Shown: positions 50,555-59,701, numbered from the stretch's first letter. The stretch: 64,000 nt of DNA from Gallalistipes aquisgranensis (GCF_014982715.1 NZ_JADCJY010000002.1:558001-622000), one strand, 5' to 3'. The notes: a model not told the origin generated them from the sequence alone. A program made the numbers and translations.

Positions 50555-51856
50555 TTATTTTCCACTGAAATAGGGGTGGTTCATCAGTTCCATAGCGGTC
50601 TGTTCTTCTGTGACTTTGATATATTTCATAAACTCTTTCTCAGTCTTATGTCCCGTGATCTTCATAATAGCAATGGTAGGGATTCCAGCCAGATACATAT
50701 TTGTCGCGCCGCTTCGCCGGGCTGTGTGGGTCTTGACCATATCGCATTTCTCAACGATATGCGTTTTCTTCTTGCCATTTTCGATGTACGAAACCTCTAT
50801 TTTTTCCGTGATACCGGCTTCTCGTGCGACTGCCTTGATGTATTTATTTACTTTTTGCTCATACGATTTGGGTAACCGGTTCTGGTATTTGTCCAAGATT
50901 GTTTGCAATTCGGGTCTGACGGGAATCACGACATGGTTGCCCGTTTTTTGTTGTTTGAGGTCGATCACTTGCTGTCCGTTCTCCAATGTACGGAGGTTTC
51001 CTTCATTGATGGTCGAATAGTCGCTGAAACGTTGTGCCGTATAGCAACCGACCAAAAAAACGTCGCGGGCAATTTCCTTGTGCTTGTCTGCGGATAGCTC
51101 AAGCGCAGCCATCGCCTTGATTTCAGATTCCGTAAGGTAGATATTTTCAACATCGGCTGTCAATACGCGAAATTTGCGGTTTTCGATCGTGCCGTTGTCG
51201 TGCAAACCCTCTTCCCTAGCCGCACGCATAATGATTTTCAACTCTTTGACATGGCGTCCAATAGTATTGATCGAATAATCTTTTGCGGTAAAATAGGCAA
51301 CGAAATCGTCATAGAATTTAAGGTCAATGTCTCCAAAGTCATATCGTTTGTGTTTTGCTTTGCAAAATTCCTCGAATTGAATAATGAAACCTTTGTAATT
51401 CTTGATTGTCGAAGCTCCGTAACGGAGTTTATGAATGTTGAGCCGTGTCCCGTCTTCTATTTCGCGCGTATAGCGGGCGATATAGTCGGTCAGCGATTCC
51501 CGACTGCGTGCATTGCGACTGCCGGATATGTTGTGTGGATGGTGAAAACTATAAATAATTTTCTCCAGCTTTGTTTTCGTCATCGCATGTTCAGGGTCTT
51601 TTGCCATTTCGCCGAAGATAAAACTACGTAGCTCAGCCAATTTTGCCGTCAGGTCACGACCTTGTTGCTCGGTGAAATCGTCGGTAAAGGAGTAGCGGCT
51701 CTTAACCGTCTGCCGCTTGTTGTCCCAGGCGTCTGTCAGCACCATATATTGGCTGTCTGCGTAGAACTGATTGCCGCGGCCAACCGTGAAGAAAATTTGG
51801 ATCTTGACCAGTTTGTTTTTCTGGGTTGAGCGGATGCGATAGCAGAAGGATGCCAT
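50555..51856 (-). CDS. Tyrosine integrase of the mobilizable element
   Basis: The 433-residue protein has an arm-type N-terminal domain (about 1-115), a SAM-like core-binding domain (about 120-220) and a catalytic domain with Arg276 (CYTAQRFSDY), His377 and Arg380 (HTARR), His403 (TGHKT) and Tyr412. It lies 176 bases from the right direct repeat in the normal position for an element integrase. It most likely recombines the 17-bp att core in the tRNA-Cys 3' end. It is distinct from the shorter recombinase beside hsdS. Confidence 0.92.
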   Translation of the reverse strand: MASFCYRIRSTQKNKLVKIQIFFTVGRGNQFYADSQYMVLTDAWDNKRQTVKSRYSFTDDFTEQQGRDLTAKLAELRSFIFGEMAKDPEHAMTKTKLEKIIYSFHHPHNISGSRNARSRESLTDYIARYTREIEDGTRLNIHKLRYGASTIKNYKGFIIQFEEFCKAKHKRYDFGDIDLKFYDDFVAYFTAKDYSINTIGRHVKELKIIMRAAREEGLHDNGTIENRKFRVLTADVENIYLTESEIKAMAALELSADKHKEIARDVFLVGCYTAQRFSDYSTINEGNLRTLENGQQVIDLKQQKTGNHVVIPVRPELQTILDKYQNRLPKSYEQKVNKYIKAVAREAGITEKIEVSYIENGKKKTHIVEKCDMVKTHTARRSGATNMYLAGIPTIAIMKITGHKTEKEFMKYIKVTEEQTAMELMNHPYFSGK

Positions 51857-52031
51857 AGGTCAGTAGGTTTTATCTGCTGCAAATGTAATCATTTTTTGTC
51901 ATACATTTGTCATACATCGGCCGAATTTTCGAAAACTTCCAGACCTCGCAGTTTACGAAAAATGGATGTAAAATATTGATATATAGATAAAATAAAATTA
52001 AAATCAGTAAAATTCGATTTAGATTTATGGC

Positions 52032-52048
52032 GTCCGCTTCAGACCTCA
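52032..52048 (+). repeat. attR direct repeat
   Basis: The second copy of GTCCGCTTCAGACCTCA, a fragment of the tRNA-Cys 3' end, marks the right boundary of the element. The rest of the tRNA is absent here. Confidence 0.88.
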
Positions 52049-52096
52049 AAGAAGGCTTTTAAGTGACGCTAAATTAGCGACTTAAAAGCCTTCTTC
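52049..52096. terminator. Hairpin at the right junction, probable original tRNA-Cys terminator
   Basis: AAGAAGGCTTTTAAGT (52049-52064) pairs with ACTTAAAAGCCTTCTT (52081-52096 region), with an inner CGCTAA/TTAGCG stem and a two-base bulge. CCTTTT follows. Its position immediately after the repeat mirrors the hairpin after tRNA-Cys at the left junction. It was probably the chromosomal terminator before insertion. Confidence 0.7.
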
Positions 52097-52327
52097 CTTT
52101 TGGAGGGGCGGATATAGGGGCGCAAAATCAATCTCGTAAGTGGGAATTGGTGGAAGTTTCTCGCATTATCTTAAAATGAAAGATATGAAATCTTTTCCTT
52201 TGGAAGTTAGCTTGTCATCCAATACATGAATATATATAATAACTTAACTCGCATGAACTAAGTTAGTTGGCAGGTTGGAAACGGCAAAATAATTTAACCA
52301 AAATTCTTCTAATTCACATTATTCAAG

Positions 52328-52335
52328 TATCTTTG
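52328..52335 (+). promoter_or_regulatory. -7 element for the orphan gene
   Basis: TATCTTTG matches TAnnTTTG, 15 bases before an ATG at 52350 and 27 bases before a second ATG at 52362. No TTTG is at -33. Confidence 0.45.
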
Positions 52336-52349
52336 TATCATTCATATAG

Positions 52350-52928
52350 ATGTTGATTACAATGCTGAAACGAGATGATTATATTGGAATAATTGAGGAT
52401 ATTCGGAATACAGAGAAAAAATCTTTGGACGAATATATCTATAAAGTTCTTGAACCATTGCGTTCTGATAACGACCTTTTCATAGAAACTTTATATAAGG
52501 ATATTTGTTATCTTTTAAATGGAATAGACAAGGCCGGAGAAAATGATTTAGCAATCGAAAATAGCGATTTGGTCATAGAAGACGGAGACTTAAAATTGAC
52601 AGGATACCAATCTCGTCTTCATTGTCTTTCTATTTGGCTGCATTCAGAAATTTGCAGTAAATTTATCGAAGAAGATCCATTGTCGTTTTGCAAGAAGATG
52701 GAGGATTTTGAGAAGTCGTTTTTGGAAAAATCTGATTATACTCCGGAATACAAAGCCAAACTGGAAAAAATTAAAAAGAGCCTTAAACGAGAAAGACAGC
52801 AAAATCTCGGTCAAGATACTAATTTTTGGAATAAGATATTAGATACGGATAATCTCGAATTGAAACCTAATATTTGTGGGGTAGGCTTGAATCTTAACAA
52901 TCTCATAAATAAGTTCAAAAAACAATAA
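52350..52928 (+). CDS. Orphan soluble protein, unknown function
   Basis: The 192-residue protein (188 if the ATG at 52362 is used, which gives a more comfortable leader) is acidic, AT-rich in codons and mostly helical by eye, with charged stretches such as PEYKAKLEKIKKSLKRERQQ. I recognise no domain. It lies outside the att-bounded element but in DNA of the same low GC, unlike the chromosome on either side. It may therefore be left over from an earlier insertion at this tRNA. Confidence 0.55.
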   Translation: MLITMLKRDDYIGIIEDIRNTEKKSLDEYIYKVLEPLRSDNDLFIETLYKDICYLLNGIDKAGENDLAIENSDLVIEDGDLKLTGYQSRLHCLSIWLHSEICSKFIEEDPLSFCKKMEDFEKSFLEKSDYTPEYKAKLEKIKKSLKRERQQNLGQDTNFWNKILDTDNLELKPNICGVGLNLNNLINKFKKQ

Positions 52929-52994
52929 GAGTTATTTAAAAAATATTGCAATCGGCTTATTACCATTAATTCACCAAACATATCAAATTAAACT

Positions 52995-53177
52995 ATGGAC
53001 AAGCTATTATATTACCCTTACATTAATCTGCCCGAAACAAATTGGACAGTACGTGCACTATTATATTATGATGAAATAGGTTCGATAGTTCCTCAACAAT
53101 ATTTTTATGCACCAGAAGAGTATAACCCTTATATGAGGACTTTGGTAAGAGAAGAATTAGTAACCCCTATTATATGA
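52995..53177 (+). pseudogene. Truncated DUF6236-like fragment
   Basis: The 60-residue product MDKLLYYPYINLPETNWTVR... resembles the first residues of DUF6236 proteins (YYPYI, NWTVRALLYYDEIGSIVP), which are normally several hundred residues long. The frame stops at 53177, and immediately afterwards the sequence changes to GC-rich chromosome. The gene thus appears cut at an old junction. It is unlikely to be functional. Confidence 0.55.
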
Positions 53178-53521
53178 ACTTTCAAAGAGAATCTGTTAGG
53201 CTGTCAAAATATTTATCCGACACCGGGCGAACGGTTTCGAATGTGCCGTTTTGTCGTTTTGGAGTCGTGGTTTCGGGGAGGCGGAATTCTGACAGGCTGT
53301 CGGCGATGTCCTGTCTGTACGTTTCGTGATGGGAAGAGGGGCGGTGAGCCGGGCGTTGCCAGCCGACTTCCGAAATCGGATTCTGACTGTTCCCGTTGCC
53401 TGGTCCGGAAAGGCTGCCGGGCGGGTCCATCCTTTCTGTGACCAGGGGATCGTCAGAAATTGAAACAAGCGGGGGCCCTGTCATCAGACAGGACCCCCGC
53501 TTGTTTCGGGCAGTGCCGCGA
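53178..53521. other. Gap between AT-rich debris and the PUL-type operon
   Basis: This 344-base gap returns to high GC. It holds the terminator-like hairpin 53462-53507 for the minus-strand operon. No other feature was seen; short open frames here have no protein character. Confidence 0.5.
53462..53507 (-). terminator. Terminator hairpin of the PUL-type operon
   Basis: The 21-base arms 53462-53482 and 53487-53507 pair with a single mismatch around an ATCA loop. The stem lies 15 bases after the last stop (53522). On the minus strand it is followed by AATTTCTG, so a T-tract is weak, but the stem is very stable. Confidence 0.75.
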
Positions 53522-54640
53522 CTATTCCCGTACGCACCGTACGCTGGCTCCCGTGGCCCGGGGGGCACGCAGGTTGATGCGTATCTCCTCCTCTTCGAGC
53601 CGCAGCGACATGGCGTTCACGCCGTTGGGCGTGGCCGACCAGTAGATGCCGCTGGCCCCTGCGTATTGGAGTTTGCCGTTGGTCTGCCGTCGGGTCCCGG
53701 CCGCCGGATAGTAGTATGGCCGGGCTTTGAAGTAATAGACCTGTCCGGCGAGTTGTCCGGCCGGTTCCGCCGTCTCGAATCCGAACCATGCTTCGGAACT
53801 GTTCGCAGGAACCTTCCATCCCGGCGGACACGGGTCGTAGATCGTTTTGTTCACGGGCCGGCGTGAGGAGATGAATCCCCACAGCCGGTCGAACCTGCCG
53901 TACTGGTCGTTGAACCAACTGCCTTTCCCGCTTTCGAAGGACTCGGCCGAAAAACCGATGAAGGCGGTGGGGTGGGCGATGGTGTATTCCACACACTTCC
54001 CCGTTTCGATCCGGTCGCTGTTGTTGGGGACGATCGTGAACCAGTCCGTCCCTCTGATCGCCGGATTGAAAAAGGCGAGCGCCGTGCCCTCGGTGAAACC
54101 GGTGTCCTCGTATCTCCGGGAGAGGTCGAACGATCCGGCAAACTCCGCTCCGATGAACGGGTCCTTGCGGCCCCATTGGTAATACAGCCCGTAGGAGGCG
54201 ACGTCGTCCACGGCGGTCGAGGTGGCACCCAGGTTCCGGTCCATGAAACTGATGCGCTCCTCAAATGCGAAATGGGTGTCGGTGCACGGATCGTCCGTCG
54301 CCCAGATGTGCCAGCTCCAGAGGATGTTGCCTCCTTCGTCCAGGGCGGCGATCACGGCGTTCCCCTTCATGCTTCCCGCCCGGAAGGTCACCGTGCCGCC
54401 GGAGTAGGAGACCTCGGAGACGAGTTTCCGGTCGGTCTGCCACAGCCAGTCCGCCGAGGCCATCCCGGCGACGGGCTTGCCCGAATTGCCCACTGCGGCC
54501 CGGAACGAATAGACACCTTCGCCCGTTACGATGTAGCAGTTCGCCGTCCCTTCCGCGCTCAGGTCCGTCTGGGCATTTGCCTGCCATGCCGTGAGACACA
54601 GCAGGCAAATGGACACAAACGTTCTTGTCATACGTTTCAT
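53522..54640 (-). CDS. Secreted FISUMP-like domain protein
   Basis: The 372-residue protein has a signal peptide (residues 1-23, ending WQANA) and an N-terminal strand-rich region starting LSAEGTANCYIVTGEG. A large domain follows with MDRNLGATSTAVDDVASYGL, YQWGRKDPFIG, YDPCPPGWKVP and a C-terminal SVRCVRE. This pattern is the Fibrobacter-major-paralogue (FISUMP) domain seen in many Bacteroidota surface proteins. It is a shorter paralogue of the C-terminal half of the neighbouring gene, starting four bases after that gene's stop. It likely binds a ligand at the surface. Confidence 0.75.
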   Translation of the reverse strand: MKRMTRTFVSICLLCLTAWQANAQTDLSAEGTANCYIVTGEGVYSFRAAVGNSGKPVAGMASADWLWQTDRKLVSEVSYSGGTVTFRAGSMKGNAVIAALDEGGNILWSWHIWATDDPCTDTHFAFEERISFMDRNLGATSTAVDDVASYGLYYQWGRKDPFIGAEFAGSFDLSRRYEDTGFTEGTALAFFNPAIRGTDWFTIVPNNSDRIETGKCVEYTIAHPTAFIGFSAESFESGKGSWFNDQYGRFDRLWGFISSRRPVNKTIYDPCPPGWKVPANSSEAWFGFETAEPAGQLAGQVYYFKARPYYYPAAGTRRQTNGKLQYAGASGIYWSATPNGVNAMSLRLEEEEIRINLRAPRATGASVRCVRE

Positions 54641-54644
54641 GGCA

Positions 54645-56639
54645 TTACTCTTTTTGGCAGCGGACGGATGCCGCGTCGCAGACGTTCGTTTTGGAATTCG
54701 TGTTCACCGACTTTTTGAGGAAGTCGATGGTCATCGTCCTCGCCGAGAGGTTCGTACCGCTCATGTACCAGAGCGATCCCCACAGGACGGATTTGGTACC
54801 CGTGTCCGCCATCCGGCCGTTCTTGGCTCCGGGACGGCTGCCGGCAGCCGGATAGTAACCCGTCTGCGAAGTCGCCGGGTCGAGGTACTTGGCCACGTAG
54901 AGGTAGCTCTCCATCGAGAGGTTGGTGTTCCACTCCAGCCCCGCCCACGTGTCGCCGGAGAAGTTCGGCACCTTGTAGCCGGGCGGGCAGGGGTCGTAGA
55001 CCGTCTTGCGGTAGGAGTCGGTCGCTTTCCCGCCCCAGAGATCCTTATGGAAATCGGTGTCGCATGCGGAGTTGAACCAGGTGCCCTCCCCGCTTCCGTT
55101 GGAATTCGCGCCGAACCGGATGTAGTCCATCGGGTTCTGCACCGTGTACGGAATTTCGAAGAGCTCCGGATCGACGCTGACGTCGGTGTTGGCGACCACC
55201 CGGAACGCCTTGTCGTAGGCCGGATTCTTGACGTACTCGGCGGTGGCGGTGGTGAAGCCGGGGTTCTCGCGGTAGCCGGCGGTCGTGTTGTCTCCCTCGT
55301 CGATGGAGCCGATGAAGGGGTCTTTCCTGCCCCACTGGTAGAGCAGTCCGTATGACGACACGTTGTCCGCATCGGCCGTCGTCGCGCCCAGGTTGCGGTC
55401 CATCAACGCGAACTTGCTGGCGGCCACGTAGTGGGTCTTGGCACGGGGATCGTCCGTCAGCCAGATGTGCCAGCTCCAGAGAATCCTGTCTTCGGCGTCG
55501 AAGGCGGCCAGCAGGGCGTTGCCCTTGTCGCCCGTCGCCTTGAAGACGACCTCCCCGTCCGCATAGGAGATCGAGTGGAGCAGGCCGTCCTTGCTCATCC
55601 ACAGCCAGTCTACCTTTTCGATGTCGCCGGGCGATTCGTTGCTGTTGCCTTTGGTCGCCTTGAACTTATATTTGGCCTGCGAGGTGACGATGTAGCAGTT
55701 CGCCGTTCCGGAGGTGCTCAGGTCGGTCACCGGTTCGTTGACGACGGCCGCTCCGTCGGTTATCAGCCGGCCGATGTTCAGGTCGATGGGGTAGACCTTG
55801 TCCACTTCGTAGGCGGCCGAGGGCGTGTATTCGATCTCAGCCGTCCATTGGTCGGCGGTCCGCACCTCGATCTGTACCGGGGCGCCTGTCAGATCGGTGG
55901 GCTTGACGGCCATCCATCCCTTCACGACCGAGGAGAGCTCCGGCGAGTCCGCGAATTGCAGGGTGCCCGTTTTGCCCGCGCTCGTCACCACGACCCGGTC
56001 GTTTTTCAGATCGTAGACCATGTTGCCGATGAAAGGCTCCTCCGCCGTTATGCGGATCGAAGCGAGCTGTTTGCCCTCCAGCTCCGTACCCGTGCAGTCG
56101 AGCGAGAACTGCAGTCCGGCGCAGGAGTAGGCCATGTCGAAGACGGCTTCCTGTCCGTCGAGGCGGTCGATGTCGGCCCGGCCGATGAAAACGCCCTTCT
56201 GTTTCAGTTGCGGTTCGCTGCCCTTCTGGGTCTGGGTGGCGGGGATCTTCATCGAGACATAGGTGATGTCGTTGCCCCGGGTTTCGCTGTACGGATAGAC
56301 GGCGAACAGACGCTGCGGCTGCTGGTAGCCGGGCGAGGAGACCGTGCCGCGGAACCGTCCCTCGGCGCTTCCCGCCGTGGCGGGATCGAGCGTGAACTTG
56401 CTGTTCCCGCTGCTGCCCGCTTCGCAGAGCGCCCAGATGCTCAGGGAGTCTCCCTTTTCCCACAGGATGTCTATGTCGCCGGATTCCGCTGCGCCCTCGG
56501 CCCGGAGCGGGTCGGCCTGGGCCGTCACGCTGATCCCGATGCTCGCGGCCGCCTCCTCATGTTCCGAATCCTTGCAGGCTGCGACCGCTCCGGCCAGCAT
56601 CGTCAAAAAACAGATGCGCTGTAACAATTCTTTTTTCAT
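54645..56639 (-). CDS. Fimbrillin-like lipoprotein with FISUMP domain
   Basis: The 664-residue precursor has a lipobox (GAVAAC, Cys22). A Mfa/FimA-type N-terminal region (about 25-300) has the ILWEKGDSLSIWA and LFAVYPYSE segments typical of fimbrillin-family proteins. From about residue 315 the FISUMP-like domain begins with STSGTANCYIVTSQ, MDRNLGATTADADNVSSYGL, YQWGRKDPFIG and YDPCPPGYKVP. It is probably exposed on the cell surface. The C-terminal half is duplicated in the next gene. Confidence 0.75.
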   Translation of the reverse strand: MKKELLQRICFLTMLAGAVAACKDSEHEEAAASIGISVTAQADPLRAEGAAESGDIDILWEKGDSLSIWALCEAGSSGNSKFTLDPATAGSAEGRFRGTVSSPGYQQPQRLFAVYPYSETRGNDITYVSMKIPATQTQKGSEPQLKQKGVFIGRADIDRLDGQEAVFDMAYSCAGLQFSLDCTGTELEGKQLASIRITAEEPFIGNMVYDLKNDRVVVTSAGKTGTLQFADSPELSSVVKGWMAVKPTDLTGAPVQIEVRTADQWTAEIEYTPSAAYEVDKVYPIDLNIGRLITDGAAVVNEPVTDLSTSGTANCYIVTSQAKYKFKATKGNSNESPGDIEKVDWLWMSKDGLLHSISYADGEVVFKATGDKGNALLAAFDAEDRILWSWHIWLTDDPRAKTHYVAASKFALMDRNLGATTADADNVSSYGLLYQWGRKDPFIGSIDEGDNTTAGYRENPGFTTATAEYVKNPAYDKAFRVVANTDVSVDPELFEIPYTVQNPMDYIRFGANSNGSGEGTWFNSACDTDFHKDLWGGKATDSYRKTVYDPCPPGYKVPNFSGDTWAGLEWNTNLSMESYLYVAKYLDPATSQTGYYPAAGSRPGAKNGRMADTGTKSVLWGSLWYMSGTNLSARTMTIDFLKKSVNTNSKTNVCDAASVRCQKE

Positions 56640-56655
56640 TTGGCTGTAGTTTTAC

Positions 56656-59046
56656 TTATTTTCCATTTTTGTCGTCCCGGATAAAGAATATCTCCGCCAC
56701 GTTGACACCGCGGCCGCCCCGGTTGCATTGCCAGGTCAGCGTCACGGTCCCGTCGGGCTGCACCGTTCCGCCGGGCAGGGAACACTCCACTATGGGCTTT
56801 TGGGCCGGGGCGATCGCCCCGTGCACGGGTGTCCCCTCTCCCGCGGTCAGCGTCACGGTGTATCCGCGGATGCTGTTGAAACTGCCCATGTAGACGATTT
56901 TTACTCTGTATGCGGTGTTCGGGTCCAGTCCGCCGAAGGTCAGCCGCATCGGCTGGTCGTAGTAGACGGCCGCCTGGGTGAGCCACTCCGAGGGAACCGC
57001 CGCGCCCTCGAAGTCGCGCGGAGTGATGGTGAACCGGTTCACTTTCACCCCGAAATTGCGGAAGGGAGAAGAGAGGTAGAACGGGTCGTTTTCCCAGTTC
57101 TCCCCCGACCGGACGATCCCGTCGGTCTCCAGGGAGCCGAGGTCGAAGTAGAGGCCCCCTTCCCCGGGGTCCTTGCGGTGGAGCAGGTTTTCGACGATCT
57201 CCTGCTTCTCCTTCGCCGATTTCGTGCGCTGGGCGGCGGCCAGACAGCGGTTGATCCAGGGGCTGTCGTTCAGCGGGGCGTCCACCTGGCTCTGCAACAT
57301 GCATTTCTGGTATTCATGCGTCCAGGAGGCGTTCTCCGTCACGTAGATCCTGTCGTAGAGCTCGTCGATGCGCTGCCGCAGGTCGGGGCGGACGGGTTCG
57401 AGCCGTGCCTTGCGCAGCGTCTGCCGCGCCCGTTCGATCGCCCCGTCGAGGCTCTTCCGGTCGGCGGACGCGAGAATCCCCAGCGCCTCCTCCTCCAGCC
57501 GTTTTTCGTAGAGGTACCGCTCCCGCACGTAGGTGTCGTAATAGGCCCGCAGCAGGCACATCTGGAAACGGGGATTGGACATCACCCCGGCGTCGGCCCG
57601 GCTCTCCATCCCTTTCCATATCTCCAGGGTCCCGTTGATGCTCTCCTTGGGCTCGACCGCCCCGTCGAGGTTCTCTTCCAGTGCGAGCACTCCCCGGGCG
57701 AACTCCTTTTCGTAGTCGGGTCCGATGAAAAAGCGACCGTAATCGGCCATCGTCTCTTCGGCCGTCGTCGAGGGGTTCCAGCTCTGCACCAGCCATACGA
57801 ACCGGTTCACGTCGTCGTTGGTGCCCTCCGTATAGGCGGTGAATCCCGTCACGAAATCCTTGTAGCGGTTGTGGATATGCTTGTACGCCCGGGGCGAGGG
57901 GTTGATGGCGACCCGCCCGTAGCAGATGGCCATCGGGAGGTCCAGGTTGCGCAGCGGATACTGGCTGCTGTACAGGTGGCCGATGTCCGGGAAACGCCGG
58001 ATCGGCAGCTCCGGACGGATCTTTTTCCGGAGTTCGGGCAGCGGGGTCCGTGTCCACGGTCCGAAACCTACGCCGTCGATGTAGTCGGCCTCGTTGGTCC
58101 GGCGGCAGAATTCATCGAAATACTCTTCGGGCGAACGGGTCACGTGCTGCGGCACGACCCATACCCGGGCCTCCGGATGGTATTTCTTCAGCAGTTTCAC
58201 TTCCCGTTCCTGCACTTTGAAGAAGGTCGCCGGATCGAGCTCTCCCGGGTCGCCGCTTTTCGTGCAGAGGTGGTCTATCGCCGGGAAGGATTTGAACACC
58301 TTCTCCCGTGCGGCGAGCTCCCGGTTCAGGCTCTCCTCCTCTTCGTAGACGTTCCCGTTGTAGAAGTTCACGAGCCAAACGTCGAGTCCGTAGGATTTCA
58401 GCAGCTCCACGTACCGCGGGGGCACGCGCCGCAGGACCCCCACGCTGTTCATCCCGAAGACCATCAGTTCCCGGATGCTCTGTTCGAACCGGGCGAGTGT
58501 CTGCGGATCGTTCGGGTCCGTCGCTTTCGGGTGGGGCGGGTTCAGGTCGATGCCCCGGATCGTTTCGGCCGGGGTCTGGGCTATGCCGCCCGGGTAGGGG
58601 AAGAGGAAGGAGCCTGGGCGCATCGCCGATTTCCTCAGCAGCCAGCCCGCGCCGTAGATCACCCCGCGCGGGTCGTGACCTGCGACCAGCAGCCTGTTCC
58701 CGGCCCGGTCGAACGCTATTTTGAAACCGTCGGCGCCCGTCGGCGGGAGTTTTCCCAGAAGGGCTGCGGCGGCGGGGTCGCTGCCGGTCAGGTGCGCTTC
58801 GGTGCCTATCACGATCGTGATTCCGCTTCCCTGTGCGGCGGGCAGTTCGATTCCCGTGCGCGAGGCGGCCTCCGTCCGGAGGATCTCCGCTCCCCGCGCC
58901 GCGATCGGGTCGTCCTGTGTGCAGACGACGGCCGCCCGCGAAAGGTCGATCGTCTCCGGAGCCGCCGCCCGGGCCGCCGCACTCCCGAGGAGGAGCGGCG
59001 CGCATGCCAGCAGGGCGCAGATCCGGATGGATATTCCGTTTTTCAT
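56656..59046 (-). CDS. Large secreted glycoside-hydrolase-like protein
   Basis: The 796-residue precursor has a signal peptide (1-28). An N-terminal domain (about 30-140) ends GFKIAFDRAGNRLLVAGHDPRGVIYGAGWLLR, the pattern of the GH20/GH67-type accessory domain preceding a TIM barrel. The central region (about 150-490) has barrel-like segments (GVLRRVPPRYVELLKSYGLD, GVGFGPWTRTPL, GFTAYTEGTNDD). A helical domain follows, then a C-terminal beta-sandwich (about 655-796). The likely acid residues cannot be fixed by eye. It is probably the degradative enzyme of the operon. Confidence 0.65.
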   Translation of the reverse strand: MKNGISIRICALLACAPLLLGSAAARAAAPETIDLSRAAVVCTQDDPIAARGAEILRTEAASRTGIELPAAQGSGITIVIGTEAHLTGSDPAAAALLGKLPPTGADGFKIAFDRAGNRLLVAGHDPRGVIYGAGWLLRKSAMRPGSFLFPYPGGIAQTPAETIRGIDLNPPHPKATDPNDPQTLARFEQSIRELMVFGMNSVGVLRRVPPRYVELLKSYGLDVWLVNFYNGNVYEEEESLNRELAAREKVFKSFPAIDHLCTKSGDPGELDPATFFKVQEREVKLLKKYHPEARVWVVPQHVTRSPEEYFDEFCRRTNEADYIDGVGFGPWTRTPLPELRKKIRPELPIRRFPDIGHLYSSQYPLRNLDLPMAICYGRVAINPSPRAYKHIHNRYKDFVTGFTAYTEGTNDDVNRFVWLVQSWNPSTTAEETMADYGRFFIGPDYEKEFARGVLALEENLDGAVEPKESINGTLEIWKGMESRADAGVMSNPRFQMCLLRAYYDTYVRERYLYEKRLEEEALGILASADRKSLDGAIERARQTLRKARLEPVRPDLRQRIDELYDRIYVTENASWTHEYQKCMLQSQVDAPLNDSPWINRCLAAAQRTKSAKEKQEIVENLLHRKDPGEGGLYFDLGSLETDGIVRSGENWENDPFYLSSPFRNFGVKVNRFTITPRDFEGAAVPSEWLTQAAVYYDQPMRLTFGGLDPNTAYRVKIVYMGSFNSIRGYTVTLTAGEGTPVHGAIAPAQKPIVECSLPGGTVQPDGTVTLTWQCNRGGRGVNVAEIFFIRDDKNGK

Positions 59047-59050
59047 GGCG

Positions 59051-59701
59051 TTATCTGATGTTAATGCGCCGGTAATAGGAGTTCGACATGGTGCTCACCT
59101 TGTATGGTCCCGCGTCGACGTTCAGTGCCGTGTACTTGAGCATCTCTTCGGAGATGCGGGTTTCGATCTTGTGCAGGGCGAAACTGAGCCACACGCAGCG
59201 CATGTGGGCATAGTCCTCGTTGTTGAGCGGCTGCAGGTAGATCGTTTCCACGGTTTTCTGCGCGTTGGGGAATACGATTTCGTAATAGGTGACCGAATCC
59301 GCGCGCACGGGCGTCATCACGTTCATGTTCTTGTCGAGCAGCTGGAAGTCCACGCCGGGGACGGCCAGCGAATCCTCCGTGGCGAAGTAGTTTTCGGGCG
59401 GAGCCGTCACTCCGATCGAGCGCAGGAAGTAGTGGCTGTTACGCACGTACAGCCTGGCCCGGACGTCGAAATCGCGCGGATTCTCCGACATGAATTTGAT
59501 TTGCAGTTTGAGCGGAGTGGCGGCGTCCCGGTCGATGGAGTGCGTCGAGTTCTGCAACACCAGCGAACCGGTCGAGGAGGTGTTGTAGTTGTAGGCCACG
59601 TAGTAGTGCGTGTCGTAGCCGTCCGGATAGTTCTGGTCGTCCTTGTCGCAGGAGGCGAAGGCGAGGGCGGCTGCCAGCAGTAAAAATATGTTCTTTTTCA
59701 T
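59051..59701 (-). CDS. SusD-adjacent surface lipoprotein
   Basis: The 216-residue precursor has a lipobox (AFASCDKDD, Cys18) and a beta-rich mature part. It contains YVAYNYNTSSTGSLVLQNSTHSIDRDA and a middle segment with VRNSHYFLRSIGV and FATEDSLAVPGVDFQLL, as in the DUF4843-type lipoproteins that follow SusD genes. It is likely a surface glycan-binding protein. It starts 15 bases after the SusD stop and precedes the hydrolase gene by four bases. Confidence 0.7.
   Translation of the reverse strand: MKKNIFLLLAAALAFASCDKDDQNYPDGYDTHYYVAYNYNTSSTGSLVLQNSTHSIDRDAATPLKLQIKFMSENPRDFDVRARLYVRNSHYFLRSIGVTAPPENYFATEDSLAVPGVDFQLLDKNMNVMTPVRADSVTYYEIVFPNAQKTVETIYLQPLNNEDYAHMRCVWLSFALHKIETRISEEMLKYTALNVDAGPYKVSTMSNSYYRRINIR

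Larger units (their letters stand above)
34729..52048. mobile_element. Mobilizable integrative element inserted at tRNA-Cys
   Basis: The segment of about 17.3 kb between the two 17-bp direct repeats is lower in GC than the flanking chromosome. It has an integrase at the right end, an excisionase-like protein, primase/helicase genes and a MobV relaxase, but no type IV secretion genes. It should therefore be mobilised by a co-resident conjugative element rather than transfer by itself. The layout resembles Bacteroides mobilizable units (NBU/Tn4555-like). Its cargo is a shuffling type I restriction-modification system and a RhuM-Fic protein. Confidence 0.85.
51857..52349. other. Right junction and gap without genes
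   Basis: This AT-rich stretch of 493 bases holds the integrase promoter region (not resolved), the right att repeat (52032-52048), a large hairpin (52049-52096) and a -7 element (52328-52335) for the next gene. No open frame with protein character was seen. Confidence 0.55.
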
